Part shown: in pieces, positions 33,761 through 42,307 of the stretch | Layout: each line of letters starts with the position of its first letter | How positions within the stretch are numbered: position 1 is the stretch's first letter | Assembly (NCBI RefSeq): GCF_013009345.1 | Contig: NZ_JABELE010000006.1 | Coordinates: 1 to 64,000, forward strand | Direction of reading: 5' to 3' | Length of the DNA stretch: 64,000 bases | From: Acinetobacter geminorum | Lineage (GTDB): Bacteria; Pseudomonadota; Gammaproteobacteria; Pseudomonadales; Moraxellaceae | Translations under genes and position numbers: made by a program | Notes under the pieces: model-generated | The model's database searches: none | Told to the model about the DNA's origin: nothing | The model's input: the letters and a program-made list of their open reading frames with translations, nothing else

Positions 33761-34711
33761 ATGCCCAATCTTGTCGTTTTTAGTGGAAATGCTCATCCAC
33801 AGTTCGCTCAAAAAGTCGTAAGTCACTTACATATCCCTCTAGGTGCTGCATCAGTCGGTCACTTTTCTGATGGAGAAATTTCAGTAGAAATTACTGAAAA
33901 TGTTCGTGGTAAAGACGTATTTATCGTTCAGCCTACTTGTGCCCCTACCAATGATAACCTTATGGAAATCTTGGTTATGGCAGATGCTTTGCGTCGTGCA
34001 AGTGCTGGTCGTATTACCGCTGTTATCCCTTATTTTGGTTATGCTCGCCAAGACCGTCGTCCACGTTCTGCACGTGTGCCGATTACAGCTAAAGTTGTTG
34101 CAGACATGCTTACCACTGTTGGTATTGACCGTGTTGTGATGATCGACTTACATGCTGACCAAATTCAAGGTTTCTTCGATATTCCAGTCGATAACATCTA
34201 CGGTACTCCTGCTTTGCTTGCTGACTTACGTCAACAACAACATGACAACCTTATGGTGGTTTCTCCTGACGTTGGCGGTGTAGTACGTGCTCGTGCTGTT
34301 GCCAAACAGATGGGTGACATCGATTTAGCAATTATTGATAAACGTCGTCAAAAAGCCAACGAGTCGCAAGTTATGCACTTAATTGGTGACGTAAAAGATC
34401 GTGATTGCGTTATCGTAGACGATATGGTTGATACTGCTGGTACATTGTGTAAAGCAGCTGATGCGCTTAAGCAATTTGGTGCACGTCGTGTAGTTGCATA
34501 CGCAACTCACCCTGTACTATCAGGTAAGGCTATTGAAAACTTACGTAATTCAGTTATTGATGAACTGGTTGTGACTGATACCATTCCTCTTTCTGAAGAA
34601 GCATTGACCTTAGGCAAGATCCGTCAGGTTTCTGTTGCTAGCATGGTTGCTGAAACGATTCGTCGTATTAATAACGAAGAGTCTATCAGTGCAATGTTCG
34701 ATAGTTTATAA
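33761..34711 (+). CDS. prs: Ribose-phosphate pyrophosphokinase
   Basis: Makes PRPP from ribose 5-phosphate and ATP for nucleotide, histidine, tryptophan and NAD synthesis. The 316-residue product has the usual length. Motifs: FSDGEISVEI, the flexible ATP loop YARQDRRPRSARVPITAK and the PRPP loop VDDMVDTAGTL. The start is ATG 33761, preceded by AAGGG; the frame is open upstream through the tRNA gene but that is a shadow. Followed by a terminator. Confidence 0.97.
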   Translation: MPNLVVFSGNAHPQFAQKVVSHLHIPLGAASVGHFSDGEISVEITENVRGKDVFIVQPTCAPTNDNLMEILVMADALRRASAGRITAVIPYFGYARQDRRPRSARVPITAKVVADMLTTVGIDRVVMIDLHADQIQGFFDIPVDNIYGTPALLADLRQQQHDNLMVVSPDVGGVVRARAVAKQMGDIDLAIIDKRRQKANESQVMHLIGDVKDRDCVIVDDMVDTAGTLCKAADALKQFGARRVVAYATHPVLSGKAIENLRNSVIDELVVTDTIPLSEEALTLGKIRQVSVASMVAETIRRINNEESISAMFDSL

Positions 34712-34728
34712 TATTGCAGCTTTTTATA

Positions 34729-34755
34729 AACCCTAGCCTTGGCTGGGGTTTTCTA
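34729..34755 (+). terminator. Terminator of prs
   Basis: 10-bp stem AACCCTAGCC/GGCTGGGGTT with a TT loop, one wobble pair, followed by TTCTATC. The short T tract suggests partial read-through to rplY. Confidence 0.7.
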
Positions 34756-34807
34756 TCACTAAACTGGTCGCAAGTTTAGTCTTTTAAACTTTAATGAGGA
34801 TTTACTC

Positions 34808-35104
34808 ATGGCAAACTTCGTATTAAACGCTCAAGCGCGTGCTGAAGACAAACAAGGGAAAGGTGCGAGCCGCCGCCTTCGTCGCGAAGCTTTAATTCCA
34901 GCTATCATTTATGGTGGCAACGCTGAGCCTGTAACTGTTACTTTAGAACTTCGTGAGCTTGTAAAAGCTTTAGAAAGCAATGCTTTCTTTGAAGAAGTTG
35001 TAGAAATCAAAGTGGGCGACAAAGTTGAAAACGTTAAAATCCAAGCGTTACAACGTCACCCATCTAAAAACACTCCTATGCACGCTGACTTCAAACGCGC
35101 ATAA
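34808..35104 (+). CDS. rplY: 50S ribosomal protein L25
   Basis: Binds 5S rRNA in the large subunit. At 98 residues it is the short form, as in E. coli, without the C-terminal CTC domain. Motifs GKGASRRLRREALIPAIIYGG and HPSKNTPMHADFKRA are typical. AGGATT ribosome binding site before ATG 34808. pth follows after 20 nt. Confidence 0.96.
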   Translation: MANFVLNAQARAEDKQGKGASRRLRREALIPAIIYGGNAEPVTVTLELRELVKALESNAFFEEVVEIKVGDKVENVKIQALQRHPSKNTPMHADFKRA

Positions 35105-35124
35105 GTGTTTAAAGGCGTAGATTA

Positions 35125-35706
35125 GTGTCAAATATTTCGCTAATTGTTGGTTTGGGCAATCCTGGTTCAGAATATGCCCAAACCCGCCATAATGCAGGTT
35201 TTTGGTTCATTGAACAGCTTGCTGATAAATATGGCATTACATTAAAAAATGATCCGAAATTTCACGGAATCAGTGGACGTGGTAATATAGAAGGACACGA
35301 TGTCCGTCTACTTCTACCCACTACATTTATGAACCGTTCTGGACAAAGTGTAGTTCCATTTGCAAAATTTTATCAAATTGCTCCCGAAGCAATTTTGATT
35401 GCTCATGATGAACTTGACATGAACCCAGGTGTAATTCGTCTTAAAACAGGCGGTGGACACGGTGGTCATAACGGTTTACGTGACATTGTCCCTCATATTG
35501 GTCCAAATTTTCACCGTTTACGTATTGGTATCGGACATCCTGGCTCGAAAGAGAAAGTTTCAGGTCACGTACTTGGAAAAGCACCAAGTAGTGAACAAAG
35601 TCTGATGGATGCAGCAATTGATCATGCCCTTTCTAAAGTGAAGCTACTTGTTCAAGGACAAGTTCCACAGGCCATGAATCAAATTAATGCATATAAACCC
35701 ACTTAA
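35125..35706 (+). CDS. pth: Peptidyl-tRNA hydrolase
   Basis: Frees tRNA from peptidyl-tRNA that drops off the ribosome. The 193 residues include GLGNPGSEYAQTRHNAGFWF with the catalytic His, HDELDMNPG with the catalytic Asp, and the GGGHGGHNGLRD block. The start is GTG at 35125 with only a weak ribosome binding site, so it may depend on coupling to rplY. The usual downstream gene ychF is not here. Confidence 0.96.
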   Translation: MSNISLIVGLGNPGSEYAQTRHNAGFWFIEQLADKYGITLKNDPKFHGISGRGNIEGHDVRLLLPTTFMNRSGQSVVPFAKFYQIAPEAILIAHDELDMNPGVIRLKTGGGHGGHNGLRDIVPHIGPNFHRLRIGIGHPGSKEKVSGHVLGKAPSSEQSLMDAAIDHALSKVKLLVQGQVPQAMNQINAYKPT

Positions 35707-35837
35707 ATTGTTGAACAATCATGCTTGCTATCTTGCTTTTTTAGGAGCAAAATGCCCATCAGCCACTTTGCCAACCGCAAAAGCTAAAGATTTCACCATA
35801 AGATCTACATCTTAGGTCTACTCAGGAGACGCTAGCC

Positions 35838-36218
35838 ATGCTATCTCGTTTATTAAAATGCAAAATTCACCGTGCAGTTGTAACCCATGCTGAACTTCAC
35901 TATGAAGGTTCTTGTGCAATTGATGGCGTATTGATGGACTTAGCTGGTATTCGTGAATATGAAGAAATTCATGTTTGGAATGTAACCAATGGCAAACGCT
36001 TCACAACTTATGCGATTCGTGGTGAAGATAACTCTGGAATTATTTCAGTAAACGGCGGTGCTGCACATCAAGCAGACGTTGGCGATTTAGTAATTATTGC
36101 TACATTTGGTGATTTTACTGAAGCTGAAGCAAATATTCATAAACCACGTTTGGTATATGCTAACCCAAATAATACAGTCAACCACACAGCGAATTGCATT
36201 CCTGTTCAAGTTGCCTAA
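35838..36218 (+). CDS. panD: Aspartate 1-decarboxylase
   Basis: Makes beta-alanine from aspartate for pantothenate synthesis. The 126-residue pro-enzyme is cleaved by itself between Gly24 and Ser25 (YEGSC) to give the pyruvoyl group. Other motifs: ANGxR-like TNGKRF with the substrate Arg and ENSGIISVNGGAAH. AGGAG ribosome binding site before ATG 35838. panB and panC are not nearby. Confidence 0.97.
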   Translation: MLSRLLKCKIHRAVVTHAELHYEGSCAIDGVLMDLAGIREYEEIHVWNVTNGKRFTTYAIRGEDNSGIISVNGGAAHQADVGDLVIIATFGDFTEAEANIHKPRLVYANPNNTVNHTANCIPVQVA

Positions 36219-36234
36219 ATTATTCCAAGAATAA

Positions 36235-36258
36235 AAAAGCCCGCATTGACGGGCTTTT
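36235..36258. terminator. Bidirectional terminator of panD and the GDYXXLXY gene
   Basis: AAAAGCCCG-CATTGA-CGGGCTTTT stem with A-rich and T-rich flanks, between convergent genes. Confidence 0.9.
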
Positions 36259-36273
36259 ATCATTTTATAAATC

Positions 36274-36825
36274 CTAAATCGCTCCTTCCCACCAGTTCTT
36301 TTGTTTTTCACAATTTAATGGTTGAAGCTGTTCTCCTCGTAATTCGAACAGTATCGCCTCTCCTTTAGGATTTACCTTAAATTCAGCATATTTGGCTTTT
36401 TCATAACATTGAGCCAAGCCTTCTGCAAACAAGAAACTGCGAGAGGCAGGATATAAAGCCTGCAAACGATTTTCAGGATTTTTTAAAATTAACCTCTGTC
36501 CAGCCAATGAATTATTGATATCTAAAATGGTACGAACTACGCGATTTTGTGAATCCAAAATAACTTTTGCGGGAACGGAAGGACGATTAAAAATCACCTG
36601 TTCCAGAGCCTCACCTTCACTTCCAACAAGAGCTTTAAGAGATTGTAAATTTAATTCATAAGCCAATGCCATATAATCACCTTGTAAAATTGAACGAGGA
36701 TCAACTGGCTTAAGCTCAATGAAAATACTTTTACTATGGTGCAAATGCCATTCATTTTTCGCCACTAAACCTGCAAAAAATAATAACGTGATCAAGGCAA
36801 GAATAAGAGAAAAATACTTTTTCAT
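36274..36825 (-). CDS. GDYXXLXY-domain protein
   Basis: A 183-residue protein with an N-terminal membrane segment (about 5-22) and the name-giving motif GDYMALAY near residue 49, preceded by PVDPRSILQ. The family has no established biochemical function. It overlaps the upstream DUF2157/DUF4401 membrane protein by 4 nt (ATGA), so the two are translated together, and this pairing is how the family is usually met. The bulk of the protein is probably on the periplasmic side of the inner membrane. Confidence 0.85.
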   Translation of the reverse strand: MKKYFSLILALITLLFFAGLVAKNEWHLHHSKSIFIELKPVDPRSILQGDYMALAYELNLQSLKALVGSEGEALEQVIFNRPSVPAKVILDSQNRVVRTILDINNSLAGQRLILKNPENRLQALYPASRSFLFAEGLAQCYEKAKYAEFKVNPKGEAILFELRGEQLQPLNCEKQKNWWEGAI

Positions 36826-38606
36826 TCTTTCTCCCCCTTAACAATCTCATTTTTATTTTCATGTTGAAGTAACCATGACAGAACCAATAGAAGAACGCCA
36901 GTAATAAAAATTGATGTACTCTTAGCGAGGAAAGTTATTTGTAGGTTGTAATAGAGCTGCCAGAACACAAAAACGAATACAATTAAGCTCACTCCATACA
37001 CAATATAATCTTTCTTTTTTAATGCCCACGTTAAAATAATAAACAGGATGAAAATTTCAAAATATCCCAATACAATAAGTAACACGCCAAAAATAAAAAA
37101 GGCGAAAAAAGTGACTCCCTGCAGTTGCCTATATAAATGAAAACCACTAAAGCAAAGTAGCCAGACACTAGGCAGCAAATATAAAACCCATAACTGCTGA
37201 TCTACCGAACTTTCTAGAGCTAAACCTATAAAAGTATCAAAAAATGAAGCTACTACTATTACGACCAGCACACATAAAAAAATACTACGCTCATATAGAG
37301 CTATTGATTTTCTCTTAGGTAAGAGCACCAAACTAAAACCCAAGTAACTGAGCAAAGTTAAATTTAAATAAGTCTGAGTAGAATGTTGTGACCACAATGA
37401 ATGGTCCAGTTGTAGCAAATAGATAAAAGCTATGCCATACGTAGCAAGCATTTGAATTAAAATGAAGAACCAATGAGGTTTAAGGAAATAACTAATACAT
37501 AGAATAAAAATCTGAGCAATTAAAACCCATAGAATTTGGTCTGTTTCTGAACCAAGATGAAATAAGAAAGCAGTCTGCCCACTGATAAATAAGCAATATG
37601 CAAATTGACGAAAGAAATAGCCTTTTGATTTCTTTAAAAAAATAAACGCCAATCCAACAAAAACAACTCCAATAACTAAAGAAATAGTCTCCCAAAACAC
37701 GAGTGTAAAAGCTGCAAGTGCTAAACCAGCAAGCCAAGCACCAATTGCCAATGGAATGATATAAAAGCGACTTTGACGAAAAATTTTTATCAAAACACAG
37801 CTAATCAGCGCAAACCAAATAAAAATAATGCCTGCAATCAATAAAAAAATGAACTCATTAGAATCTTTAAATAAGTTATTAATCCCATCTACAAGCCATA
37901 TGGTTGCGGTCACGCCTAGAACAGCAGCCATCAAACTGGCACATAGCTGATCATCTTTTTTGAAGAAATAATAAAAAGCGACTATTCCTGAAAAGAAAGC
38001 AGAAATTAGATAAGGAATATTCTCATTCGATAAATATTGAACCATTCCAATAATCGAAATAACGGCGAACCAAGCGGTGAAAATAAATCTTAATGCACGA
38101 TATTTCTTTATGCATACCCAAAACTCGATAAGGCTTAATAAATTTAGAGCGAATAGATATAAATAAGGAAACTTTTCTGACCAAAAAGTCTGTTTAAAAA
38201 ATAAAAAAAGTGTAAGTTGACTAGTAATACAAATTAAAGCAAAGATTCCAATATTTGGCCTGTATAACCACGGTAGTAAAAGCAATGTCCAAATTAAAAA
38301 AAGCAAATAACTGTCTGCACCAGTTTGATAAACTTGTCCAATTACAGCCAAGCTTAAACCTATCATCAAACCACAAACGCTATGTAAGGTCTGCCTAACC
38401 CCATCACTTACAGTATCTTTTATGCTAAACCATGCTGTCACAAACAAGATAACTGGCGGGATAGCGAGTTGAATACTGTGTGGAAGCATCAACCAGTTAG
38501 CAGCAATTAAATACAGAATACTTACCGCCATAAATACATAACTGAAAATATGGAGGTGCTGAATAAATAAGCTATTGGTAAGAGGGTAATCATCTCTTAT
38601 CTGCAT
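36822..38606 (-). CDS. DUF2157/DUF4401 polytopic membrane protein
   Basis: A 594-residue inner-membrane protein with about 18 hydrophobic segments spread over the whole length. The N-terminal part resembles DUF2157 and the C-terminal part DUF4401, whose roles are not known. The start is set at ATG 38606, with an AGGTG ribosome binding site; the frame stays open 13 codons upstream without one. It is the first gene of a two-gene unit with the GDYXXLXY protein. Possible roles such as envelope stress or transport are speculation. Confidence 0.8.
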   Translation of the reverse strand: MQIRDDYPLTNSLFIQHLHIFSYVFMAVSILYLIAANWLMLPHSIQLAIPPVILFVTAWFSIKDTVSDGVRQTLHSVCGLMIGLSLAVIGQVYQTGADSYLLFLIWTLLLLPWLYRPNIGIFALICITSQLTLFLFFKQTFWSEKFPYLYLFALNLLSLIEFWVCIKKYRALRFIFTAWFAVISIIGMVQYLSNENIPYLISAFFSGIVAFYYFFKKDDQLCASLMAAVLGVTATIWLVDGINNLFKDSNEFIFLLIAGIIFIWFALISCVLIKIFRQSRFYIIPLAIGAWLAGLALAAFTLVFWETISLVIGVVFVGLAFIFLKKSKGYFFRQFAYCLFISGQTAFLFHLGSETDQILWVLIAQIFILCISYFLKPHWFFILIQMLATYGIAFIYLLQLDHSLWSQHSTQTYLNLTLLSYLGFSLVLLPKRKSIALYERSIFLCVLVVIVVASFFDTFIGLALESSVDQQLWVLYLLPSVWLLCFSGFHLYRQLQGVTFFAFFIFGVLLIVLGYFEIFILFIILTWALKKKDYIVYGVSLIVFVFVFWQLYYNLQITFLAKSTSIFITGVLLLVLSWLLQHENKNEIVKGEKE

Positions 38607-38785
38607 GAAACACCTATTGTATTTATAATTTTCTATAAAAAACATAGCATTCCATTTTCATATCAACAAGTAAGCTCTTGTTAAAAAGCCTATTTCGATT
38701 TATGAAAATGCTTATTCATAAAGAAACTTAGCATTCTATAAAAGCATCTAGCCAATTTTATCAAGCGCGCTATAATAAAACTCAT
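38607..38785. other. Spacer between DUF2157 gene and FMN riboswitch
   Basis: AT-rich divergent spacer. A TATAAT at 38771-38776 is well placed as -10 for the riboswitch transcript, with start near 38783; a good -35 is not seen. No ORF or repeat. Confidence 0.5.
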
Positions 38786-38932
38786 CGCTTCAGGGCGGGG
38801 TGTAATTCCCCACCGGTGGTAAAGTTAATTTTTATAAATAGATTAACAAGCCCACGAGCTTAAATTGTGTAATTTGAGCAGATTTGGTGAAACTCCAAAG
38901 CCGACGGTATAGTCCGGATGAAAGAAGACGAC
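38786..38932 (+). ncRNA. FMN riboswitch (RFN element)
   Basis: Conserved RFN core in the ribB leader: AGGGCGGGGTG near 38792, CCCCACCGGTGGTAA (38809-38823), AGCCCACGAGC, GCAGATTTGGTGAAACTCC, AGCCGACGGTATAGTCCGGATG and a closing AAGAAGACG. It binds FMN and lowers expression of the riboflavin gene downstream. The variable stem between the second and third conserved blocks is AU-rich. No clear terminator lies between it and ribB, so control is more likely at translation. Confidence 0.95.
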
Positions 38933-39024
38933 GAACTGGGATAAATCCGTTTTATTTCAGTACCAGCCTGTTTTTACATCAGTCCTGAAATGTTCAACCG
39001 TATTTTTTACGAGAGCGTTTCATT

Positions 39025-39684
39025 ATGTCTAGCTTAATTCAACCAGAACTTTTTTTCTCAGCCCTCTCTCCTGCTGAACAACGCATTCAACAAGCTTTAG
39101 AAGATATCCGTCAAGGCAAACCTGTTTTGGTTATGGATGACTTTGATCGTGAAAATGAAGCAGATCTCATCGTTGCAGCCGAAACTTTAACGGTAGAAAC
39201 AATGGCACGGATGATTCGCGATGGCTCAGGTATTGTATGTTTATGCCTTACAGAAGAGCTAGCAGATCACCTAGAACTTCCTCCGATGGTTTCTCAAAAC
39301 TCAAGCCAGTTTCATACCGCTTTTACAGTGACCATTGAGGCAGCTCAAGGCGTTACCACTGGTGTTTCTGCTAAAGACCGTGTAACAACTATTCAAACTG
39401 CTATTAAAGATGGCGCTGTGGCAAGTGACTTAAATCGCCCGGGTCACGTTTTCCCATTACGTGCACGTAATGGTGGAGTCCTTACTCGTCGTGGTCATAC
39501 TGAGGGAACAATTGATCTAGCGAGACTAGCAGGGCTTAAACCGGCTGGCGTATTATGTGAATTAACCAATCCAGATGGCACGATGGCTTCGGGCATTCAG
39601 GTTTTAGCATATGCTCAAACTCATCACTTAACGGTGATTACGATTGAAGAACTTGTTCAATACCGCCAACAACACGGTATTTAA
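39025..39684 (+). CDS. ribB: 3,4-dihydroxy-2-butanone 4-phosphate synthase
   Basis: Turns ribulose 5-phosphate into the four-carbon unit of riboflavin. The 219-residue protein has the metal and substrate site DDFDRENEADLIVAAE (about 38-53), GSGIVCLCL, and RRGHTEGTIDLARLAG. It is the RibB-only form: no GTP cyclohydrolase II domain follows. An FMN riboswitch lies in its 5' leader, ending about 90 nt before the start codon. Confidence 0.96.
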   Translation: MSSLIQPELFFSALSPAEQRIQQALEDIRQGKPVLVMDDFDRENEADLIVAAETLTVETMARMIRDGSGIVCLCLTEELADHLELPPMVSQNSSQFHTAFTVTIEAAQGVTTGVSAKDRVTTIQTAIKDGAVASDLNRPGHVFPLRARNGGVLTRRGHTEGTIDLARLAGLKPAGVLCELTNPDGTMASGIQVLAYAQTHHLTVITIEELVQYRQQHGI

Positions 39685-39721
39685 ATAAAAAAGGTTTGGC
39701 TTTAGATCAAAGCCAAACCTT
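39685..39721 (-). terminator. Terminator of the HAD phosphatase gene
   Basis: Perfect 13-bp stem AAGGTTTGGCTTT/AAAGCCAAACCTT (39691-39721), then TTTTTTATTT on the minus strand. Its position between convergent genes suggests it also serves ribB. Confidence 0.85.
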
Positions 39722-39742
39722 CAAATTAAAATTTAATAATAT

Positions 39743-40417
39743 TTAAGAAACTTTCTTTTGTGCTGCCAGTTCTTCAACATAGTCCAAAAGCTCAGAAAAT
39801 TGCGTAATCATTGCTTTTGGTTGGGCTTGAGCAAGTTCCTCTGGTGTTCCATAACCATAAGATACTGCTACTGCCTCAATACCATTATGACGAGCACCCA
39901 GAATATCATATTGGCGGTCGCCGACCATTAAACACTCTTCTGGGTTTAATTGCTCATGCTCAAGAATATAATGAATGAGTTCAGCTTTATTAGTGCGCTC
40001 CCCCGTTAACTCACTCCCATAGATATGTACAAAATATTGGCTTAATTCAAAATGGTCCAAGATACGTTTGGCATAAATCGTTGGTTTAGCAGTTGCAACA
40101 AATAGCCGATATCCTTCTTTTTTTAATGCGCTAAGTGTTTTTGCAACAGATGGATATACTTCATTTTCAAACAGGCCAACCACCGAAAAACGCTCGCGAT
40201 AAGCAAGTAAAGCTTGTTCAGCTAAAGTATCATCTTGAGTAGCCAATAATTTTGCTAGTGATGGCTTTAATGGTGGGCCAATTGTCCAGTCAATATTTAA
40301 ATCGGCAGCCAATGGATAGCCTAATTTCTCCATTGCATAGCGAATTGAAGTATGGATTCCAACTTTTGGGTCTGTTAAGGTTCCGTCTAAATCAATCAAA
40401 ATATGTTTTATAGCCAT
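39743..40417 (-). CDS. HAD-family phosphatase (phosphoglycolate-phosphatase-like)
   Basis: A 224-residue haloacid dehalogenase-type hydrolase. The four HAD motifs are visible: DLDGTLTDP near residue 9, VATAKPT near 114, Lys in TNKAE near 150 and MVGDRQYDILGARHNG near 172. The cap domain is of the small helical type. Family members include Gph; a real phosphoglycolate substrate is not certain, because this protein resembles the wider PGP-like group, some of which act on 5'-nucleotides. Single gene between ribB and thiD. Confidence 0.83.
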   Translation of the reverse strand: MAIKHILIDLDGTLTDPKVGIHTSIRYAMEKLGYPLAADLNIDWTIGPPLKPSLAKLLATQDDTLAEQALLAYRERFSVVGLFENEVYPSVAKTLSALKKEGYRLFVATAKPTIYAKRILDHFELSQYFVHIYGSELTGERTNKAELIHYILEHEQLNPEECLMVGDRQYDILGARHNGIEAVAVSYGYGTPEELAQAQPKAMITQFSELLDYVEELAAQKKVS

Positions 40418-40514
40418 TCAATCACTAACCCAGTAAAGTATTTAATTCAATTGGTCGAGAGTTTAATCAAACTCTCTTATACTAACGTAAATTTAAATTG
40501 AAAAGGAAATAACC

Positions 40515-41282
40515 GTGCGTTCAACCGTACTTTGTTTCTCGGGTTTAGACCCTTCAGGTGGTGCAGGTTTACAAGCCGATATCGAAGCAATTGGACAAAG
40601 TGGAGCCCATGCAGCAATTGCATGTACTGCCCTCACCATTCAGAACTCACAACAAGTATTTGGCTTTGAAGCAACCTCAAAAGAACTTTTATTAGCACAA
40701 GCAAATGCAGTTGTAGGTGACTTACCCATTAAATGTGTTAAGTCTGGCATGCTAGGTACGACAGATAATATTGCTGCACTAGCTGAATTTTTACGTGCTC
40801 ACCCTGACTATCAATATGTACTTGATCCTGTTTTAGTCGCAAACAGTGGCGGCTCTTTAGGTGATCAGGCAACTCTCGTTAAAGCTTTTGTTGAGCTTAT
40901 TCCTCTAGCCACAATTATTACTCCAAATACCGTTGAATTAAGGGCTTTAACAGGTATTACTAATTTAGATCAAGCCACTCAAAAGCTCTTTGAAATGGGT
41001 GCTAAAGCTGTTCTAGTTAAAGGTGGACACGAAGATACTCCAGATCATATTAAAAATAGTTTGTATATTAATGGTGAGCTTGCAGCGAGTAGTAGCTGTC
41101 CTCGCCTTGAAGGTGAATATCATGGCTCAGGTTGTTCTTTAGCGAGCTTTATCGCAGGGCGCTTAGCTTTAGGTGATTCTTTAAAAATTGCTGTACAACA
41201 TGCTGAAACATGGTTATTCGGTGTTTTAAAAAATGCAGAAGCCCCTGTACAAAATGGACAAAAGATTCCAAAGCGTTTTTAA
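40515..41282 (+). CDS. thiD: Hydroxymethylpyrimidine/phosphomethylpyrimidine kinase
   Basis: Phosphorylates hydroxymethylpyrimidine twice in thiamine synthesis. The 255-residue ribokinase-type protein has GLDPSGGAGLQADIEAI at the N-terminus, the linker DPVLVANSGG, and the ATP/anion-hole motif GSGCSLASFIAG near 205. The start is GTG at 40515 with AAGGAAAT ahead of it. No thiE is fused. No TPP riboswitch is seen in the short leader. Confidence 0.94.
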   Translation: MRSTVLCFSGLDPSGGAGLQADIEAIGQSGAHAAIACTALTIQNSQQVFGFEATSKELLLAQANAVVGDLPIKCVKSGMLGTTDNIAALAEFLRAHPDYQYVLDPVLVANSGGSLGDQATLVKAFVELIPLATIITPNTVELRALTGITNLDQATQKLFEMGAKAVLVKGGHEDTPDHIKNSLYINGELAASSSCPRLEGEYHGSGCSLASFIAGRLALGDSLKIAVQHAETWLFGVLKNAEAPVQNGQKIPKRF

Positions 41283-41290
41283 AAACACAA

Positions 41291-41315
41291 AAAAGGCGCT
41301 TTAAGCGCCTTTTTT
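41291..41315. terminator. Bidirectional terminator of thiD and the LysM gene
   Basis: 11-bp stem AAAAGGCGCTT/AAGCGCCTTTT flanked by A and T runs, between convergent genes. Confidence 0.9.
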
Positions 41316-41326
41316 ATTAACCGCAA

Positions 41327-41800
41327 TTATTGAGGAATACGTAAAACTTGTCCTGGGAAAATCTCATCTGGATCTTTTAGCATTGGTTTATTTGCTTCAA
41401 AGATTTTTGGATACTGATTTGCATCACCGTAAAATTCTTTAGCAATTTTTGAAAGATTATCACCAGATTTCACAGTATAAAATTTGCTTTCTGGTTCAGG
41501 AGTTGCCACTGTCATCTGATCATCTACTTGCGCAACATGATCAATATTTCCAACAATAAGAATAATTTTCTCTTTATCTGCTTGGCTTTTTACCTGTCCT
41601 TTGATAATTGCGGTATCAGTAGTACCGTTATAGGTTACAGATAAGCCGTCTACCCCTAAGCCTAAACTCTTAATTAAACCTAATAATTTATTTGCAACTT
41701 CTTGTGCAGAAGGTTCTGCTGGTGTTGCCGGAGCTGGTTGTGGTTCTGCTGGTGCGGTATTTTTCTTGCCAATACCTTTTACAAAATCAAAAAGACCCAT
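41327..41800 (-). CDS. BON and LysM domain protein (YgaU/Kbp-like)
   Basis: A 157-residue soluble protein: an N-terminal Ala/Pro-rich linker, a BON domain (about 35-100) and a C-terminal LysM domain (108-155, YTVKSGDNLSKIAKEFYGD ... IFPGQVLRIPQ). This matches E. coli YgaU/Kbp, a cytoplasmic potassium-binding protein. No signal peptide is visible, in line with Kbp rather than a cell-wall protein. The function is by similarity of layout. Confidence 0.85.
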   Translation of the reverse strand: MGLFDFVKGIGKKNTAPAEPQPAPATPAEPSAQEVANKLLGLIKSLGLGVDGLSVTYNGTTDTAIIKGQVKSQADKEKIILIVGNIDHVAQVDDQMTVATPEPESKFYTVKSGDNLSKIAKEFYGDANQYPKIFEANKPMLKDPDEIFPGQVLRIPQ

Positions 41801-41937
41801 CTTTTAGTCCTCATATTATTGTTTATAGTAAAGTCATTAAACTGACCCTTATTGTTATACTTCAAAAAAGTTATGCCTCTGCTATCAATTGAGGTTGATC
41901 TTGTAAAATTATGTATCTCTTAAATTTTTTCTAAAAT

Positions 41938-41960
41938 AAAAAAAGCCACCTTACGGTGGC
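41938..41960 (-). terminator. Terminator of acpP
   Basis: GCCACC-GTAA-GGTGGC stem followed on the minus strand by seven Ts. Confidence 0.9.
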
Positions 41961-41986
41961 CTTCTTTTTATTCAGCAATATGCGAA

Positions 41987-42223
41987 TTAACCAAGTTTTT
42001 TAGTTACATAGTCAATTGCAGATTGAACTGTAGTGATTTCGTTAGAATCTTCATCAGGGATAGTGATGTCGAAGTCGTTTTCGAAAGACATAACAAGTTC
42101 AACTAAATCTAAAGAGTCAGCACCTAAGTCATCCATAAAAGATGCTTCGTTTTTAATCTCTTCAGCTTTAAGACCAAGTTGTTCTGCAACCGCTTGTTTA
42201 ACGCGTTGTTCGATATCGCTCAC
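41987..42223 (-). CDS. acpP: Acyl carrier protein
   Basis: Carries growing acyl chains in fatty acid synthesis on a phosphopantetheine arm. The 78-residue acidic protein has the attachment Ser37 (Met as 1) in GADSLDLVE. The start is GTG at 42223: it gives MSDIEQRVKQAV, the conserved start, and an AGGAG ribosome binding site lies 9 nt upstream. The ATG at 42238 overlaps that site and is rejected. Last gene of the fabD-fabG-acpP unit, 84 nt after fabG. Confidence 0.97.
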   Translation of the reverse strand: MSDIEQRVKQAVAEQLGLKAEEIKNEASFMDDLGADSLDLVELVMSFENDFDITIPDEDSNEITTVQSAIDYVTKKLG

Positions 42224-42307
42224 AGGAATTCTCCTCATTGCTTGTGGCGTTTAATTTGCCACTAGTTTAATTGAATATAAAAATTTTTAAAAGTTTATAC
42301 ATCGGCG

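Noticed and set aside
42224..42238. ATG 42238 as acpP start
   Set aside because: It overlaps the AGGAG site; GTG 42223 gives the normal 78-residue ACP.
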